A stretch of DNA of 64,000 bases from Virgibacillus chiguensis (GTDB lineage: Bacteria > Bacillota > Bacilli > Bacillales > Amphibacillaceae): assembly GCF_900129865.1 (NCBI RefSeq), contig NZ_FQXD01000006.1, positions 62,001-126,000 of the forward strand. The letters run 5' to 3'. Shown one piece after another: positions 16,598 to 26,590 of the stretch. A model generated the notes under the pieces. That model was not told where the DNA came from. It searched no databases and saw only the letters and a program-made list of their open reading frames with translations. The first letter of the stretch is position 1, and each line of letters opens with the position of its first letter. Made by a program: the position numbers and the translations under genes.

Positions 16598-17776
16598 TTA
16601 TTTAAAGTTATCCGAAGCTCCTGTTTTACTAATATTTACATCTACCGTTACATGAATATCTGCTTTGGAGAAATAGTTTTCCCCTTGATCCCAATTGTCT
16701 TTTACTTTTTGCCATAGGTCATAGTGACGTTGAAAAAGTGTATCACCTATTTGGATAACATCTACTTGTAAATCATCCTGGACTACTTTTATCGTTTTTT
16801 CTGTAATTTCTTTCACCTTTTTTTCAGTTTCTTTTTCCAACTTTTTAAAAAATGAAGCTTTAAGGACTTTAGAATTTCCAAACGTCTCTGCTATGCTTCC
16901 CTCTATATTCAAGGAAATCTCAAAAGCTAGATTATCTTTATCATCACTTAAAACATCGTATGTGTGATTTATATCTAATACTTCAATCACAACGTCTTCG
17001 CCATCGACATTAACCATAACCGGACTTGTTTGATCGTGCTCTGTTAAAAATGCTAACCCCCTCGTCTCTTCTCCCGATAAAGAAGCAACCATTCTATTTT
17101 CAGGAGCTTGAAAAACAGCGGCGTTTTTATATTTTAACGTTTGGTTATCTCCCACTTGAATTTCTGGAATGGTGTAACTCCGCTTCGTTAACATCCGTTC
17201 CTGCAATTGGCCAACTTGAAGAGGCTCTAAGGAACTAGCTGTTTTATAGCTATTCTCCAATAATGAATCAATATAAAGTGCAGGAACTTTTTCTCCAGGT
17301 GGGAGTACATCTAGAATTTCTTTTGCTTCCGTTCCTTCTTTGGCAATTAATATTCTCATACCTCTTCGCATTTCATGGTCACGTATATACACATCCATGA
17401 CCTTGGAAAATAACCCAGGTTCTCTCGCAACTTTATCGGACACGACAACAACTTTCATATGTTGAAAAAAAAGCCGTTCATTCGCGGAAGTAGCCATTTC
17501 TCTAATAATTTCAAAAATACTATTGCCTGTTATTGTTATATTATGATAAGCCTCTTGTTCCCTACCCCCACCTTGCAATGGTGTTCCCAAGCCGCCGGGA
17601 AGTACAATTTGATTTGTAAGCTTTATCTTAAAAGAATTATCATTACCATTTTCTTCCTCAAGGTCAATCGCTGATCCCACCACGAACCCCTGATCTTCAA
17701 TCTCCGTTCGGTCCCAACACCCCGTTAAAAGCAGGAATACAACCATACAAAGGACAAAAATGGGTATTTTTTTCAC
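16598..17776 (-). CDS. Ger(x)C family spore germination lipoprotein
   Basis: A 392-aa protein with a lipoprotein signal (LLLTGCWDRTEIEDQGF; acylated Cys near residue 20) and the Ger(x)C fold. GerC subunits work with membrane proteins GerA and GerB as nutrient germinant receptors in the spore inner membrane. Here no gerA or gerB flanks it, so it is either a solitary subunit for a receptor encoded elsewhere or a remnant of an operon. Start GTG with AAAGGATGG upstream. Full family length. Confidence 0.92.
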   Translation of the reverse strand: MKKIPIFVLCMVVFLLLTGCWDRTEIEDQGFVVGSAIDLEEENGNDNSFKIKLTNQIVLPGGLGTPLQGGGREQEAYHNITITGNSIFEIIREMATSANERLFFQHMKVVVVSDKVAREPGLFSKVMDVYIRDHEMRRGMRILIAKEGTEAKEILDVLPPGEKVPALYIDSLLENSYKTASSLEPLQVGQLQERMLTKRSYTIPEIQVGDNQTLKYKNAAVFQAPENRMVASLSGEETRGLAFLTEHDQTSPVMVNVDGEDVVIEVLDINHTYDVLSDDKDNLAFEISLNIEGSIAETFGNSKVLKASFFKKLEKETEKKVKEITEKTIKVVQDDLQVDVIQIGDTLFQRHYDLWQKVKDNWDQGENYFSKADIHVTVDVNISKTGASDNFK

Positions 17777-18170
17777 ATTGCATCCATCCTTTTGTTTCTC
17801 TTTCCATTCTTTTTCCCTACTTTTTACGTTTTATACGGAAGCAAATGCGAATACATTGGATAATAGCTATGATTAAAAAAGGAAAGCTTGCTTAAATATA
17901 AAATGACATTTTTAAAATGTTAAATATCGTTAATCCATCTGTAATCCATTTTATTTTTAACCTAAAAATCCATTTAACAAAGAATACAGTCTAAAACAAT
18001 TGTAGGAGGCTGACTAATGAATAAGATACCAACAATTTAAGATATGGAATTCAAGGTAAAACATTATATAAAACATCATGCATTATTGGAGTTACTTTTA
18101 AAATTTTTTCATACATGCTATATTTTTATATAGTTTACTTATACAAAACAAAGATGAGCGTGATGAGAAA
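17777..18170. other. Divergent intergenic region upstream of bceRS
   Basis: AT-rich with no gene of normal size. It contains the 7-codon ORF at 18017 described separately. No clear sigma-A promoter for the two-component genes was recognised; TATATTTTTATATAG near 18118 is a weak candidate region. Confidence 0.4.
18017..18040 (+). CDS. Possible 7-codon leader ORF upstream of bceRS
   Basis: ATG followed by NKIPTI and a stop, with AGGAGG exactly 7 bases upstream of the start, one of the strongest ribosome sites in the window. It lies 130 bases before the response-regulator gene. It could be a leader peptide, an attenuator, or the stump of a lost gene. Confidence 0.3.
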   Translation: MNKIPTI

Positions 18171-18845
18171 ATGAATCGTTTCAAAATTTTAATCATAGAA
18201 GACGAACCGATAATTCGCGACGAGTTAAGAGATCATTTACAGAATGCAGGATATAAGACGGATGTAGTAACTGAGTTTCAAGATATTTTGTCTTATGTTC
18301 GAAAATCAAGCCCTGATCTTATTCTTCTAGACATTAACTTACCTTATATTGATGGTTACACACTTAGTCGTGAGATTCGCAAAGAATCAAATGTCCCGAT
18401 TATCATCGTGACAAGTAGGGATAATGAAATGGATGAGTTATTGAGCATAAACCTTGGAGCTGATGATTTTATAACGAAACCTTATAACTTACAAATATTA
18501 ACTGCAAGAATAGAAGCTTTATTCAAAAGGACATACGTTAATCAATCTAATAATGTACTTTCTTGTGGAGAGTTAATATTAGATATAGCAAAAGGTGCTG
18601 TTTATTACCATGATAAGCAACAAATACTTACTAAAAATGAGTTGAAAATTCTTCACTATTTAATGCAGCATAGAGGAACAATCATTTCAAGAGAAACAAT
18701 GATGGAATATCTCTGGTCTTCCGATCTATTCGTTGATGATAACACGCTTTCTGTTAACATGACACGTTTGCGCAGAAAACTAGAGAAATTGGGTATAACT
18801 AATCCTATTGAAACTCGTAGAGGACTAGGGTACGTGATGTCATGA
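18171..18845 (+). CDS. BceR-like response regulator (OmpR family)
   Basis: A 224-aa OmpR/PhoB-type regulator: receiver domain with acidic pair IIEDEPI, phospho-acceptor Asp in LILLDINLP, Lys in FITKPYN; C-terminal winged helix (LTKNELKILHYLMQHRG to RRGLGYV). Together with the following kinase and ABC transporter it forms a Bce-type antimicrobial-peptide detoxification module. Its stop overlaps the kinase start by 4 bases. A BceR-like site precedes the transporter (19883-19896). Confidence 0.92.
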   Translation: MNRFKILIIEDEPIIRDELRDHLQNAGYKTDVVTEFQDILSYVRKSSPDLILLDINLPYIDGYTLSREIRKESNVPIIIVTSRDNEMDELLSINLGADDFITKPYNLQILTARIEALFKRTYVNQSNNVLSCGELILDIAKGAVYYHDKQQILTKNELKILHYLMQHRGTIISRETMMEYLWSSDLFVDDNTLSVNMTRLRRKLEKLGITNPIETRRGLGYVMS

Positions 18846-19852
18846 ATATCTTAAGTTTTTCCCATGAAAAATTACCATTTTTATTAATAAATGTTGTATT
18901 GTTTGGTTTGTTTAGTATCATTCTTTGGAAGATCCATATATCTTTTGAAATGATTTTAATAGTTGGATTAGCTTGGTTCGTCCCTTTAATTATTGCCTAT
19001 CTTTTAGAGTATGGAAAAAAGCGAAGATATTATCAACATTTGATTGATTATCAGGAGTCGCTTGATAAAAAATATTTACTTCCAGAAATATTGGAACGAC
19101 CCACTTTTTTAGAAGGAGCAATTGTACAGGATGCTATAGAAATCGCCTATAAGCAGATGCATGAACATATCAATATATACAAACGGGAGCAAAAAGATTA
19201 TCAAGAATATATTGAAACATGGGTTCATGAAATTAAAACGCCTCTCTCCTCAGCAAAATTAATTTTGAACAACCGTGATATAGATTATGGAGTAATACAA
19301 GAATTAGACAGGACAGAACAATTCATAGAGCAAGTACTTTATTTCGCAAGAAGTAACAATGTCTCAGAGGATTATCTTATTAGCAAATTCTCACTTAGAG
19401 AAGTTGTTACTAGAGTAGCCAAAAAAAATGCCAAAGATTTCATTTACAAAAAGATCAAATTATATCTTGGGGAGCTCAATGAAATGGTCTATAGTGATAA
19501 GAAGTGGGTGGAATTTATTTTAAATCAGATTGTAGTCAATGCTATCCAATACAGTAAAAAGGCTAGTAGCGAAATACAAATAACTTCAACTCCTTATGAT
19601 AACAAGGTCGTGTTACAAATTAAAGATAATGGAATTGGAATTAAAAAGAAAGATCTACCAAGAGTTTTTGACAAAGGTTTTACAGGAGAAACTGGTAGGA
19701 CATATAGTAAGTCAACTGGATTAGGGTTATATTTATGCAAACGGTTGGCTGATAAGCTAAATCTAGGAATAAGTATAGAATCAAAACAAAATATTCATAC
19801 AACTGTTTTTCTTGTTTTCCCAATGAATAAATCACTTTTAATGGAACCGTAA
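18842..19852 (+). CDS. BceS-like intramembrane-sensing histidine kinase
   Basis: A 336-aa kinase: two membrane segments (about 13-32 and 35-55) with almost no external loop, H-box TWVHEIKTPLSSAKL, and an HATPase domain (DNGIGIKKKDLPRVFDKGF, STGLGLYLC). Such kinases do not sense the peptide directly; the BceB-type permease relays flux. Ends in a hairpin terminator whose loop contains the stop codon. Confidence 0.93.
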   Translation: MNILSFSHEKLPFLLINVVLFGLFSIILWKIHISFEMILIVGLAWFVPLIIAYLLEYGKKRRYYQHLIDYQESLDKKYLLPEILERPTFLEGAIVQDAIEIAYKQMHEHINIYKREQKDYQEYIETWVHEIKTPLSSAKLILNNRDIDYGVIQELDRTEQFIEQVLYFARSNNVSEDYLISKFSLREVVTRVAKKNAKDFIYKKIKLYLGELNEMVYSDKKWVEFILNQIVVNAIQYSKKASSEIQITSTPYDNKVVLQIKDNGIGIKKKDLPRVFDKGFTGETGRTYSKSTGLGLYLCKRLADKLNLGISIESKQNIHTTVFLVFPMNKSLLMEP

Positions 19853-19870
19853 TAGTACGGTTCCATTTTT
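19840..19870 (+). terminator. Terminator of the bceRS-like operon
   Basis: AATGGAACCG/CGGTTCCATT, a perfect 10-bp stem with an 8-base loop, followed by TTTT. The kinase stop codon lies at the loop. Confidence 0.9.
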
Positions 19871-19882
19871 AAATGGTTAAAC

Positions 19883-19896
19883 TTACAAAAACGTAA
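19883..19896 (+). promoter_or_regulatory. BceR-type operator upstream of the transporter genes
   Basis: TTACA-AAAA-CGTAA fits the known BceR-family consensus TNACA-N4-TGTAA with one mismatch. It is placed upstream of a TATACT -10 (19941-19946) that has a poor -35, consistent with activation by the adjacent regulator. Confidence 0.7.
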
Positions 19897-19980
19897 CTTT
19901 CATAACACTTAATGCAATATGAAAGAATAACATGAAGGGTTATACTGAAACTAATTCATTAAACTTGGAGGAGAAAATAT

Positions 19981-20748
19981 ATGCAAAATATACTACAGGT
20001 CGACCATATAGAAAAATATTTTGGAAATAAGGGAAATATAACAAAGGCCCTTAATGACATTTCCTTTAAGGTAGATAAGGGAGAATTCGTGGGAATAATG
20101 GGACCATCCGGAAGTGGTAAAACAACGTTACTTAACTGCATCTCAACTATTGATACAGTTACAACTGGTCATATTACCATCAACGGAAAAGATATTACTA
20201 CCTTAAAGAGGAGGAATCTGGAAAAATTCCGTCGTGATGAACTAGGATTTATTTTTCAAGATTTTAATCTATTGGATACACTTACTGCTTACGAAAACAT
20301 TGCCCTAGCATTATCTATACAAGGAGAAAAGCCATCTAAAATTCAATCTAATTTACAAGAGATCGCCGAAAAATTGGAAATAAGTTCTGTCTTAGATAAA
20401 TTTCCTTATGAAATGTCAGGTGGGCAAGAACAACGTGTTGCCTCTGCTCGTGCTATTGTTGCCAATCCTTCCCTAGTATTAGCAGATGAGCCCACAGGGG
20501 CACTTGACTCTAAGTCTTCTAGATTATTATTAGAATCATTTGAAAAACTGAACAAAGAACTTTCAACTACAATTTTAATGGTTACGCATGATGCTTTTAC
20601 TGCCAGTTACTCTAATCGAATTCTGTTTATCAAAGACGGGAAAATTTTCAATGAACTTATAAAGGGGAATGATTCAAGAAAAGCGTTCTTTAATCGTATC
20701 ATAGAAGTCATAACCCTTCTAGGAGGCGATGCAAATGATGTATTCTAA
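19981..20748 (+). CDS. BceA-like ABC transporter ATPase
   Basis: A 255-aa ATPase: Walker A GPSGSGKTT (about 40-48), signature SGGQEQRVASARA, Walker B LVLADEPTGALD, switch His in MVTHDA. SGGQEQR differs slightly from the common SGGQQQR. Partner of the large permease that follows, overlapping it by 14 bases. The pair confers resistance to lipid II-binding peptides such as bacitracin or lantibiotics in related systems; the true inducer here is unknown. RBS TGGAGGAG. Confidence 0.95.
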   Translation: MQNILQVDHIEKYFGNKGNITKALNDISFKVDKGEFVGIMGPSGSGKTTLLNCISTIDTVTTGHITINGKDITTLKRRNLEKFRRDELGFIFQDFNLLDTLTAYENIALALSIQGEKPSKIQSNLQEIAEKLEISSVLDKFPYEMSGGQEQRVASARAIVANPSLVLADEPTGALDSKSSRLLLESFEKLNKELSTTILMVTHDAFTASYSNRILFIKDGKIFNELIKGNDSRKAFFNRIIEVITLLGGDANDVF

Positions 20749-22723
20749 ATTATCCTTACGAAACGTTAAACGGAGCTTTAAAGACTATGCTATTTACTTT
20801 TTAACCATTACATTCGCTGTTAGCCTTTTTTATAGTTTTAATTCTTTGACCGCACAACAGGCAATGCTAAAACTGTCCAATAGTCAAGAAGATATGGTAC
20901 AAGATTTAATATATACCATTGGAATTATTTCTATTTTCATTTCCACCGTACTAGCGTTTCTAATTATTTTTGCGAACAGTTTTTTAGTCAAACGTCGTAA
21001 AAAAGAATTAGGAATGTATATGACGCTTGGGATGAGTAAGTTCAACATTTCCAAAATCCTTGTAATGGAAACCTTTTTTATTGGGCTTGTTTCTTTACTA
21101 GTTGGTCTAGGCTTAGGAACCATTTTATCACAAGGATTGTCCTTATTAACCGCTGCACTTTTTCAAGTAGACATACAAGAGTATACTTTTGTATTTTCTA
21201 CAACGGCAATGTTAAAAACTATTCTGTATTTTGGGATTATCTTCCTAATAGTTATGCTTTTCAATGTAATCATGATAAATCGTTACAAGCTGATCGATCT
21301 TTTTATAGCAAATAAAAAAAATCAGCAAGTAAAACTGAAGCGAACATCCACTGCTATAGGTGTTTTTGTATTATCTTTACTTTTGATTGGCAGTGCATAC
21401 TTCCTTATGTTGAAATATGGTTTATTTAAGAGCATGAATTTACTCTGGACCAGTGTTGGTCTAGGATCAATCGGTACATTTCTTTTCTTCTTTTCATTAT
21501 CAGGATTCTTGCTGAATATAGCGAAAAAAAACGAGAAATTATATTACAAGAACATCAATATATTTCTATTAAGACAAATAAATAGTAAAGTGAACTCTAC
21601 GTTCATTTCAATGACCATTATTTGTTTAATGTTATTCTTTACAATAGGAGTACTCTCGACAGGATTTAGTTTGAAAAATAGTTTGGAAAAAGATCTAACA
21701 GTAACTACTCCTTACGATTCCACGCTCTCTTTCTTTAAATATGAAGAAAGTGTTGAAAATCTTGAAAAGAAACTTGAGGAATTAAATGTTAAACAATATG
21801 GGGACAACATTACATTTAAAGAATACTATTCAGATGAATCAATTTCCTCGTATTTAAAAGGATATACAGACAAACAAGCAGAGTCTGTTTTAGAAGGCAA
21901 AGCATCTGCTCCGTTAACATTAATAAAACGCTCTTCTTATGAAGGCTTAGCCCGATTACAAGGAAAAGACCCTGTAAACTTGGAACAAAACGAAGTACTC
22001 ATTCTAACCAACCAAAAAGATATGAAAAAAACGATGAAGCGATTTGTAGATAACAATAAAAGTATTAAAATAAATCATAAAGAATATCCACTATCAGGAT
22101 TTCAATTCATGTCTGTTAGAACAGATAAATCAGCTAAAGACACTATGATTGTAGCATTGCCAGATCAAGCAGTATCAGAAATGGAACCATCCAGAATTTC
22201 GCTAAATATACAGTATGAGGGAGAAGCAAACAAAGCAGACCAAGAACTGTATAACTTAATCGAAACGTATAACAAAAACGCTGATAAAAACACGTATTTA
22301 TTGGGAATGACTAAAACTTTAGTATATGAAGATGCTACAGGTACCTCTACAATGATAGTGTATATAGGAATATACTTAGGAATTATATTTCTAATTTCTA
22401 GTGCTGCAATCTTAGCATTACAACAGCTGTCCGAGGCTAGCGATAATAAGGTACGATATGACCTGCTAAAAAAGATAGGCGTAACACAAAAGGAAGTAAA
22501 TCAATCCATTTTCAAACAAATATTCATTTATTTCATGATGCCACTTTCTCTAGCTATCATTCACTCAATTTTTGGTATAAAGGTAGTGAATAGAGCCATT
22601 ATGTCTGCTGGAGAATCAAATGTATTCTTCCCTTCCCTTCTTACTGCTGGAGTTATTATAGTAGTGTATGGAGGATACTTTTTAGCAACATATTCTGGAT
22701 ATAAATCAATTCTAAAGAAGTAA
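20735..22723 (+). CDS. BceB-like ABC transporter permease
   Basis: A 662-aa FtsX-domain permease with about ten membrane segments and a large external domain (about 310-540) between segments 7 and 8, the hallmark of Bce-type sensors/transporters. Start is ATG at 20735 (AGGAGG 8 bases upstream); ATGs at 20729 and 20738 are alternatives. It forms the sensory complex with the BceS-like kinase and removes peptide antibiotics from their lipid targets. Confidence 0.93.
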   Translation: MMYSKLSLRNVKRSFKDYAIYFLTITFAVSLFYSFNSLTAQQAMLKLSNSQEDMVQDLIYTIGIISIFISTVLAFLIIFANSFLVKRRKKELGMYMTLGMSKFNISKILVMETFFIGLVSLLVGLGLGTILSQGLSLLTAALFQVDIQEYTFVFSTTAMLKTILYFGIIFLIVMLFNVIMINRYKLIDLFIANKKNQQVKLKRTSTAIGVFVLSLLLIGSAYFLMLKYGLFKSMNLLWTSVGLGSIGTFLFFFSLSGFLLNIAKKNEKLYYKNINIFLLRQINSKVNSTFISMTIICLMLFFTIGVLSTGFSLKNSLEKDLTVTTPYDSTLSFFKYEESVENLEKKLEELNVKQYGDNITFKEYYSDESISSYLKGYTDKQAESVLEGKASAPLTLIKRSSYEGLARLQGKDPVNLEQNEVLILTNQKDMKKTMKRFVDNNKSIKINHKEYPLSGFQFMSVRTDKSAKDTMIVALPDQAVSEMEPSRISLNIQYEGEANKADQELYNLIETYNKNADKNTYLLGMTKTLVYEDATGTSTMIVYIGIYLGIIFLISSAAILALQQLSEASDNKVRYDLLKKIGVTQKEVNQSIFKQIFIYFMMPLSLAIIHSIFGIKVVNRAIMSAGESNVFFPSLLTAGVIIVVYGGYFLATYSGYKSILKK

Positions 22724-22881
22724 ATTATAAATTTCCGAGAACTCATCAATGATTAAACCAATCACATACCAGCTAAATTCAGTTTTAATTGTTGTAGATG
22801 ATTAGTGGAGTCTTCTTTTAAATCCCATACTTCTACTCGGTTAGCTTTTATCCACAATAAATTCTATGATAAGATAATATT

Positions 22882-22960
22882 GCACTCTTTCCCTCTCCTT
22901 TACCTTTTTTTGTCAGCAACACAAGGTTATCAAAAGAGAGAGGAATGAGTGTATTTTTTT
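22882..22960 (+). terminator. Long hairpin followed by a T-run
   Basis: Arms CACTCTTTCCCTCTC (about 22883) and GAGAGAGGAATGAGTG (about 22937) pair across a loop of nearly 40 bases, followed by ATTTTTTT. It may end the bceAB transcript 160 bases beyond the stop, or belong to a small RNA. The rest of 22724-23040 shows no gene. Confidence 0.5.
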
Positions 22961-23040
22961 GCTTCTTTCTGCGCATTGGCACAATAAGGAGTGCCACCAC
23001 ATTCCTAGAGCCCTATATATAGCCATTTGTACCCAAGTAC

Positions 23041-23076
23041 AGAAAAAGAAGCCGTACTCCAATGGAAGACGACTTC
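23041..23076 (-). terminator. Terminator of ssrA
   Basis: Minus-strand stem GAAGTCGTCTTC/GGAGTACGGCTTC with a 4-base loop followed by TTTTTCT. It is about 95 bases beyond the tmRNA 3' end. The spacer carries a direct repeat (CTTACCAC-N4-CTTACCAC on the plus strand). Confidence 0.75.
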
Positions 23077-23169
23077 GAACCAGCTAAAATATTTAAATTT
23101 AAATAAAAGTCTTACCACAATTCTTACCACGCTGTTTTTAACACTATCACACCAATACTTGTATGTATT

Positions 23170-23533
23170 TGGTGGAGACGGTGGGAATCGAACCCACGTC
23201 CAGAGATATCGCCACTCAGGTTTCTACACGCTTAGTCAGTATATTATCATTCGCTTACTCTACAGCCTACTGACAGGCTTTCGAGCAGCTAGTCTGATTC
23301 ATTTCAACTATCATCCTCAGACGGTGAATGATAGTATAGCCCGCTTCATTTGAGACCCTTCAAATCTGCCACACGGGCGATAGCAGGAAGGATCGCTTAG
23401 CAGTGCTTAGGCAGCTGCTAAAGCAGTGTTATTGTTTGTTTTGCCAGTTATTATTAGGCATAACGTTTTACGAGTCGTAACCTCGACGTGCAACCTGAGC
23501 TCAATCTATCCCTGTCGAATCCGTAACGTCCCC
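23170..23533 (-). ncRNA. ssrA: tmRNA (transfer-messenger RNA)
   Basis: 364 nt on the minus strand. The 5' end GGGGACGTTACGGATTCGAC and the 3' end GGTTCGATTCCCACCGTC then TCCACCA form the tRNA-like part; pseudoknot-type stems lie between. The tag frame (23445-23407) encodes GKTNNNTALAAA followed by TAA, with ACT as the probable resume codon. CCA is encoded. It rescues stalled ribosomes with SmpB, whose gene is next upstream, and hands the RNA to RNase R, also encoded here. Confidence 0.97.
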
Positions 23534-23589
23534 ATAAAAAGGATGCGCTATGGAAGATTGAGCAACTATTCTTTTTTTGTCCATTAGTT

Positions 23590-23617
23590 ATTATAACATT
23601 TGTAGAAAAAAAGTCAA
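23590..23617 (-). promoter_or_regulatory. ssrA promoter
   Basis: TTGACT (23617-23612) and TATAAT (23595-23590) on the minus strand with 16 bases between. It leaves a 5' leader of about 50 nt to be removed by RNase P. Confidence 0.75.
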
Positions 23618-23640
23618 CTACCACGAGTCTTATCTATTTA

Positions 23641-24105
23641 TTAACGCATATGATCTTTGATAGCTCGATCCACGTCTCGTTTCATTTGCTTTCTTTTCAA
23701 ATCTTCACGCTTGTCGTATTTCTTTTTACCTTTTCCTAACCCTAACAGTACCTTTGCATAACCATTTTTAATGTAAATTTTCAATGGCACAAGTGCATAC
23801 CCTTGCTGTTGGGTTAAACCAATTAATTTATCAATTTCTTTACGGTGTAAAAGCAGCTTTCTTGTACGAGTTGGATCGTGATTAAATCGATTCCCCTGTG
23901 CATATTCTGCAATATGCAAATTAATTAATTTTACTTCACCACGATCAATTCGCGCATGCGCATCCTTAATATTTACCCTTCCAGCACGAATCGACTTAAT
24001 CTCTGTGCCTTGCAGAACAACCCCTGCTTCATACGTATCTTCTATAAAATAGTCATGAGATGCTCTTTTATTTGTTGCAATTACTTTTCCTTGTCCTTTT
24101 GGCAT
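23641..24105 (-). CDS. smpB: SsrA-binding protein SmpB
   Basis: A 154-aa OB-fold RNA-binding protein with the family blocks [36 protein letters not shown] and a basic tail ([20 protein letters not shown]) that folds in the mRNA channel of the stalled ribosome. Strong RBS AGTAGGAGGAAG. Conserved order rnr-smpB-ssrA. Confidence 0.98.
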   Translation of the reverse strand: MPKGQGKVIATNKRASHDYFIEDTYEAGVVLQGTEIKSIRAGRVNIKDAHARIDRGEVKLINLHIAEYAQGNRFNHDPTRTRKLLLHRKEIDKLIGLTQQQGYALVPLKIYIKNGYAKVLLGLGKGKKKYDKREDLKRKQMKRDVDRAIKDHMR

Positions 24106-24243
24106 CGGTACTTCCTCCTACTTCTTACATGCACCTTATTCTACCAAAATACGAGCCATATTCCAATAAATACATGTATATTATTCTGATGAATTGTATA
24201 TCTATATGAACCATACAAAACAAAATCTAAAAGCTAAACGATG

Positions 24244-24306
24244 TAAAACTTGGCTTATAGTCAAATCTTTCTGACGTAAGCTATAATTTTTCTTATACTA
24301 TAAGTC
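24244..24306 (+). repeat. Short hairpin repeat, diverged copy
   Basis: AACTTGGCTTATAGTCAAATC with a weakened stem, then TTTCTGACGTAAGC and TTTTTCTTATACTATAAG, following the usual order of the family. Confidence 0.5.
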
Positions 24307-24342
24307 TTAAAACTCTGAACCATCCTATAGTTTCACAAAACC

Positions 24343-24373
24343 GCCATCCATATAGAACAGCGGCTGTAAATTA
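24343..24373 (-). terminator. Probable terminator of rnr
   Basis: Minus-strand ACAGCCGC...GGCGGTTTTGT hairpin with an imperfect inner stem and a short T-run, at the rnr stop codon. Confidence 0.55.
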
Positions 24374-26539
24374 TTTCTTTATTCGTTTCGCTTTAATTTT
24401 TTTCTTTGGTTTCGTTTCTTCATCGTATACAATGGAAAAATCAACCGTGCGTTCATCAATGTTAACACTTGCTACTTTTACTTGCACTTCTTCTCCAATG
24501 CGGTACACTTTAGCTGTTCTTTCTCCAATCATTGCTTGACTCCGCTGATCATAATGATAATAATCATCCGTTAAATAACTAACATGTACCAAGCCTTCTA
24601 CTGTATTCTCTAGTTCCACAAATAAACCAAAATTCGTAATGGAACTAATTACCCCAGTATATTCTTCACCAATTTTATCCTGCATAAATTCTGCCTTCTT
24701 CAAGTCATCTGTTTCTCGTTCAGCGTCGACCGCTCGCCTTTCAGCAGCAGAAGTTTGTCTAGCGATTTCTGGAAGTTCGTCTTTCCACTTCTGCAATGTT
24801 CGCTGATCCATCTTTTTATCAATTAGATAAGTACGAATCAAGCGGTGTACCATTAGATCTGGATAACGACGAATTGGAGAAGTAAAATGTGTATAAAAAG
24901 ATGTCGCTAAACCGAAATGCCCAATACTTTGTGGGTCATATTTTGCTTGTTGCATCGACCGAAGCATTAATTTCGAAACGATCATTTCTTCTGGCTTTCC
25001 TTTTACCTCTTCCAACACCTTTTGAAGCGCTTGTGGATGAATTTCATTATTCATACCTTTGACCACGTAACCAAGACCCGCTAAAAATTCAAAAAACGTT
25101 TGTAATTTATCAGGATCTGGGTCTTGGTGAATACGATGAATAAACGGCACGTCCATCCAATGGAAATGCTCTGCTACCGTTTCATTTGCCGCTAACATAA
25201 ATTCTTCTATCAGTCGCTCTGCAACAGAACGCTCTCGTAACACAACATCCTGTGGCTTTCCATTTTCATCTACTACTACTTTTGCTTCTTTGAAGTCAAA
25301 ATCAATCGCACCTCGATTCATTCGCTTTCTTCGCAAAATAGCAGCTAATGCTTCCATATTTTCAAACATAGGTATAAGATCTTGATATCGTTCTTGTAAA
25401 GAACTATCTTTTTCTACCAAGATTTGATTCACATCATGATAGGTCATCCGCTCGTTTGTTCGAATAACGCTTGGGAAAATTTCATGTTTTACAACGTTGC
25501 CAGAAGTATCTATTTCCATTTCGCAACCCAATGTCAATCTATCCACTTTAGGGTTCAGTGAGCAAATTCCGTTAGATAAACGGTGTGGAATCATCGGAAT
25601 GACGCGATCAACTAAGTAAACACTAGTACCTCTTTCAAAGGCTTCTTCATCCATAGGGCTACCTTGATCAATATAATGGCTCACATCAGCAATATATACT
25701 CCGAGAAGATAGTTACCATTGTCTAATTGCTTTACAGATACAGCATCATCTAAATCTTTTGCATCTGCACCGTCAATGGTTACAATGGTTTCCTCACGAA
25801 GATCCTTGCGTCCTTCCATTTCCTCTTTCGTAATCGTTTCAGGTATATTAGCTGCTTGCTCTAACACTTTTTCAGGAAAGTCTACTTTAATGCCATGCTT
25901 ATGAATAATGGACATAATATCAATGCCAGGGTCATTTTTATGTCCTAAAATATGAATAATTTCCCCTTCCGCACTTTTCCTTCCTTCTGGATATTTCGTA
26001 ATATGCGCAATTACTTTATGTCCGCTAACAGCACCATTCGTACTATCCTTAGGGATAAAAATATCATTAGGAATACGCTTATCATCTGCAATAACAAAGC
26101 CAAACGAACGATTATTTTCAAATGTACCGACAACTTGTAATGTCGCTCTTTCTAAAATCCGAATGACAGTTCCTTCCGAGCGATTTCCAGAATCACTTCT
26201 TTTCTCAATACGGACAAGCACTTTATCCCCGTTCATAGCAGAGCCAAGATCAGAATAATGGATATAAACATCATCGCGTGATTCATCATCTGGGATTAAA
26301 AAAGCAAACCCTTTGGCATGCATTTGAATTCTACCACGGACAAGGTTCATCTTTTCAGGTAATCCAAATCTGTTTTTTCTTGTTCGTACGAGCTCCCCAG
26401 ATTCCTCTAACGCATTTAATGCTTTGATGAGCTCTTTAAATTCTGTTGCATCTTCAATCTCTAGCGCTTCTTCTATTTCATGGACTGTTAAAGGCTTTGT
26501 ACCATTTTCTTTAAAATATTGTTGAATTTTTTCTTTCAT
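24371..26539 (-). CDS. rnr: Ribonuclease R
   Basis: A 722-aa 3'-5' exoribonuclease: N-terminal winged helix (about 1-60), two cold-shock domains (about 65-210), the RNB catalytic domain (about 240-590) with the metal-binding [13 protein letters not shown], an S1 domain (about 630-705) and a Lys-rich tail. Degrades structured RNA and tmRNA-tagged messages. RBS present (AGAGGGTGAAGAAAC). Upstream neighbours est and secG form the usual block. Confidence 0.97.
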   Translation of the reverse strand: MKEKIQQYFKENGTKPLTVHEIEEALEIEDATEFKELIKALNALEESGELVRTRKNRFGLPEKMNLVRGRIQMHAKGFAFLIPDDESRDDVYIHYSDLGSAMNGDKVLVRIEKRSDSGNRSEGTVIRILERATLQVVGTFENNRSFGFVIADDKRIPNDIFIPKDSTNGAVSGHKVIAHITKYPEGRKSAEGEIIHILGHKNDPGIDIMSIIHKHGIKVDFPEKVLEQAANIPETITKEEMEGRKDLREETIVTIDGADAKDLDDAVSVKQLDNGNYLLGVYIADVSHYIDQGSPMDEEAFERGTSVYLVDRVIPMIPHRLSNGICSLNPKVDRLTLGCEMEIDTSGNVVKHEIFPSVIRTNERMTYHDVNQILVEKDSSLQERYQDLIPMFENMEALAAILRRKRMNRGAIDFDFKEAKVVVDENGKPQDVVLRERSVAERLIEEFMLAANETVAEHFHWMDVPFIHRIHQDPDPDKLQTFFEFLAGLGYVVKGMNNEIHPQALQKVLEEVKGKPEEMIVSKLMLRSMQQAKYDPQSIGHFGLATSFYTHFTSPIRRYPDLMVHRLIRTYLIDKKMDQRTLQKWKDELPEIARQTSAAERRAVDAERETDDLKKAEFMQDKIGEEYTGVISSITNFGLFVELENTVEGLVHVSYLTDDYYHYDQRSQAMIGERTAKVYRIGEEVQVKVASVNIDERTVDFSIVYDEETKPKKKIKAKRIKK

Positions 26540-26590
26540 TGTTTCTTCACCCTCTTTCTATTTATTATTCTCATTTGACTGTTATTATAA

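Noticed and set aside
23027-23353. 108-codon plus-strand frame
   Set aside because: It lies opposite the tmRNA and its terminator; the phrase resembling a common mis-annotated peptide (GGNRTHV) is the reverse of the tmRNA T-arm.
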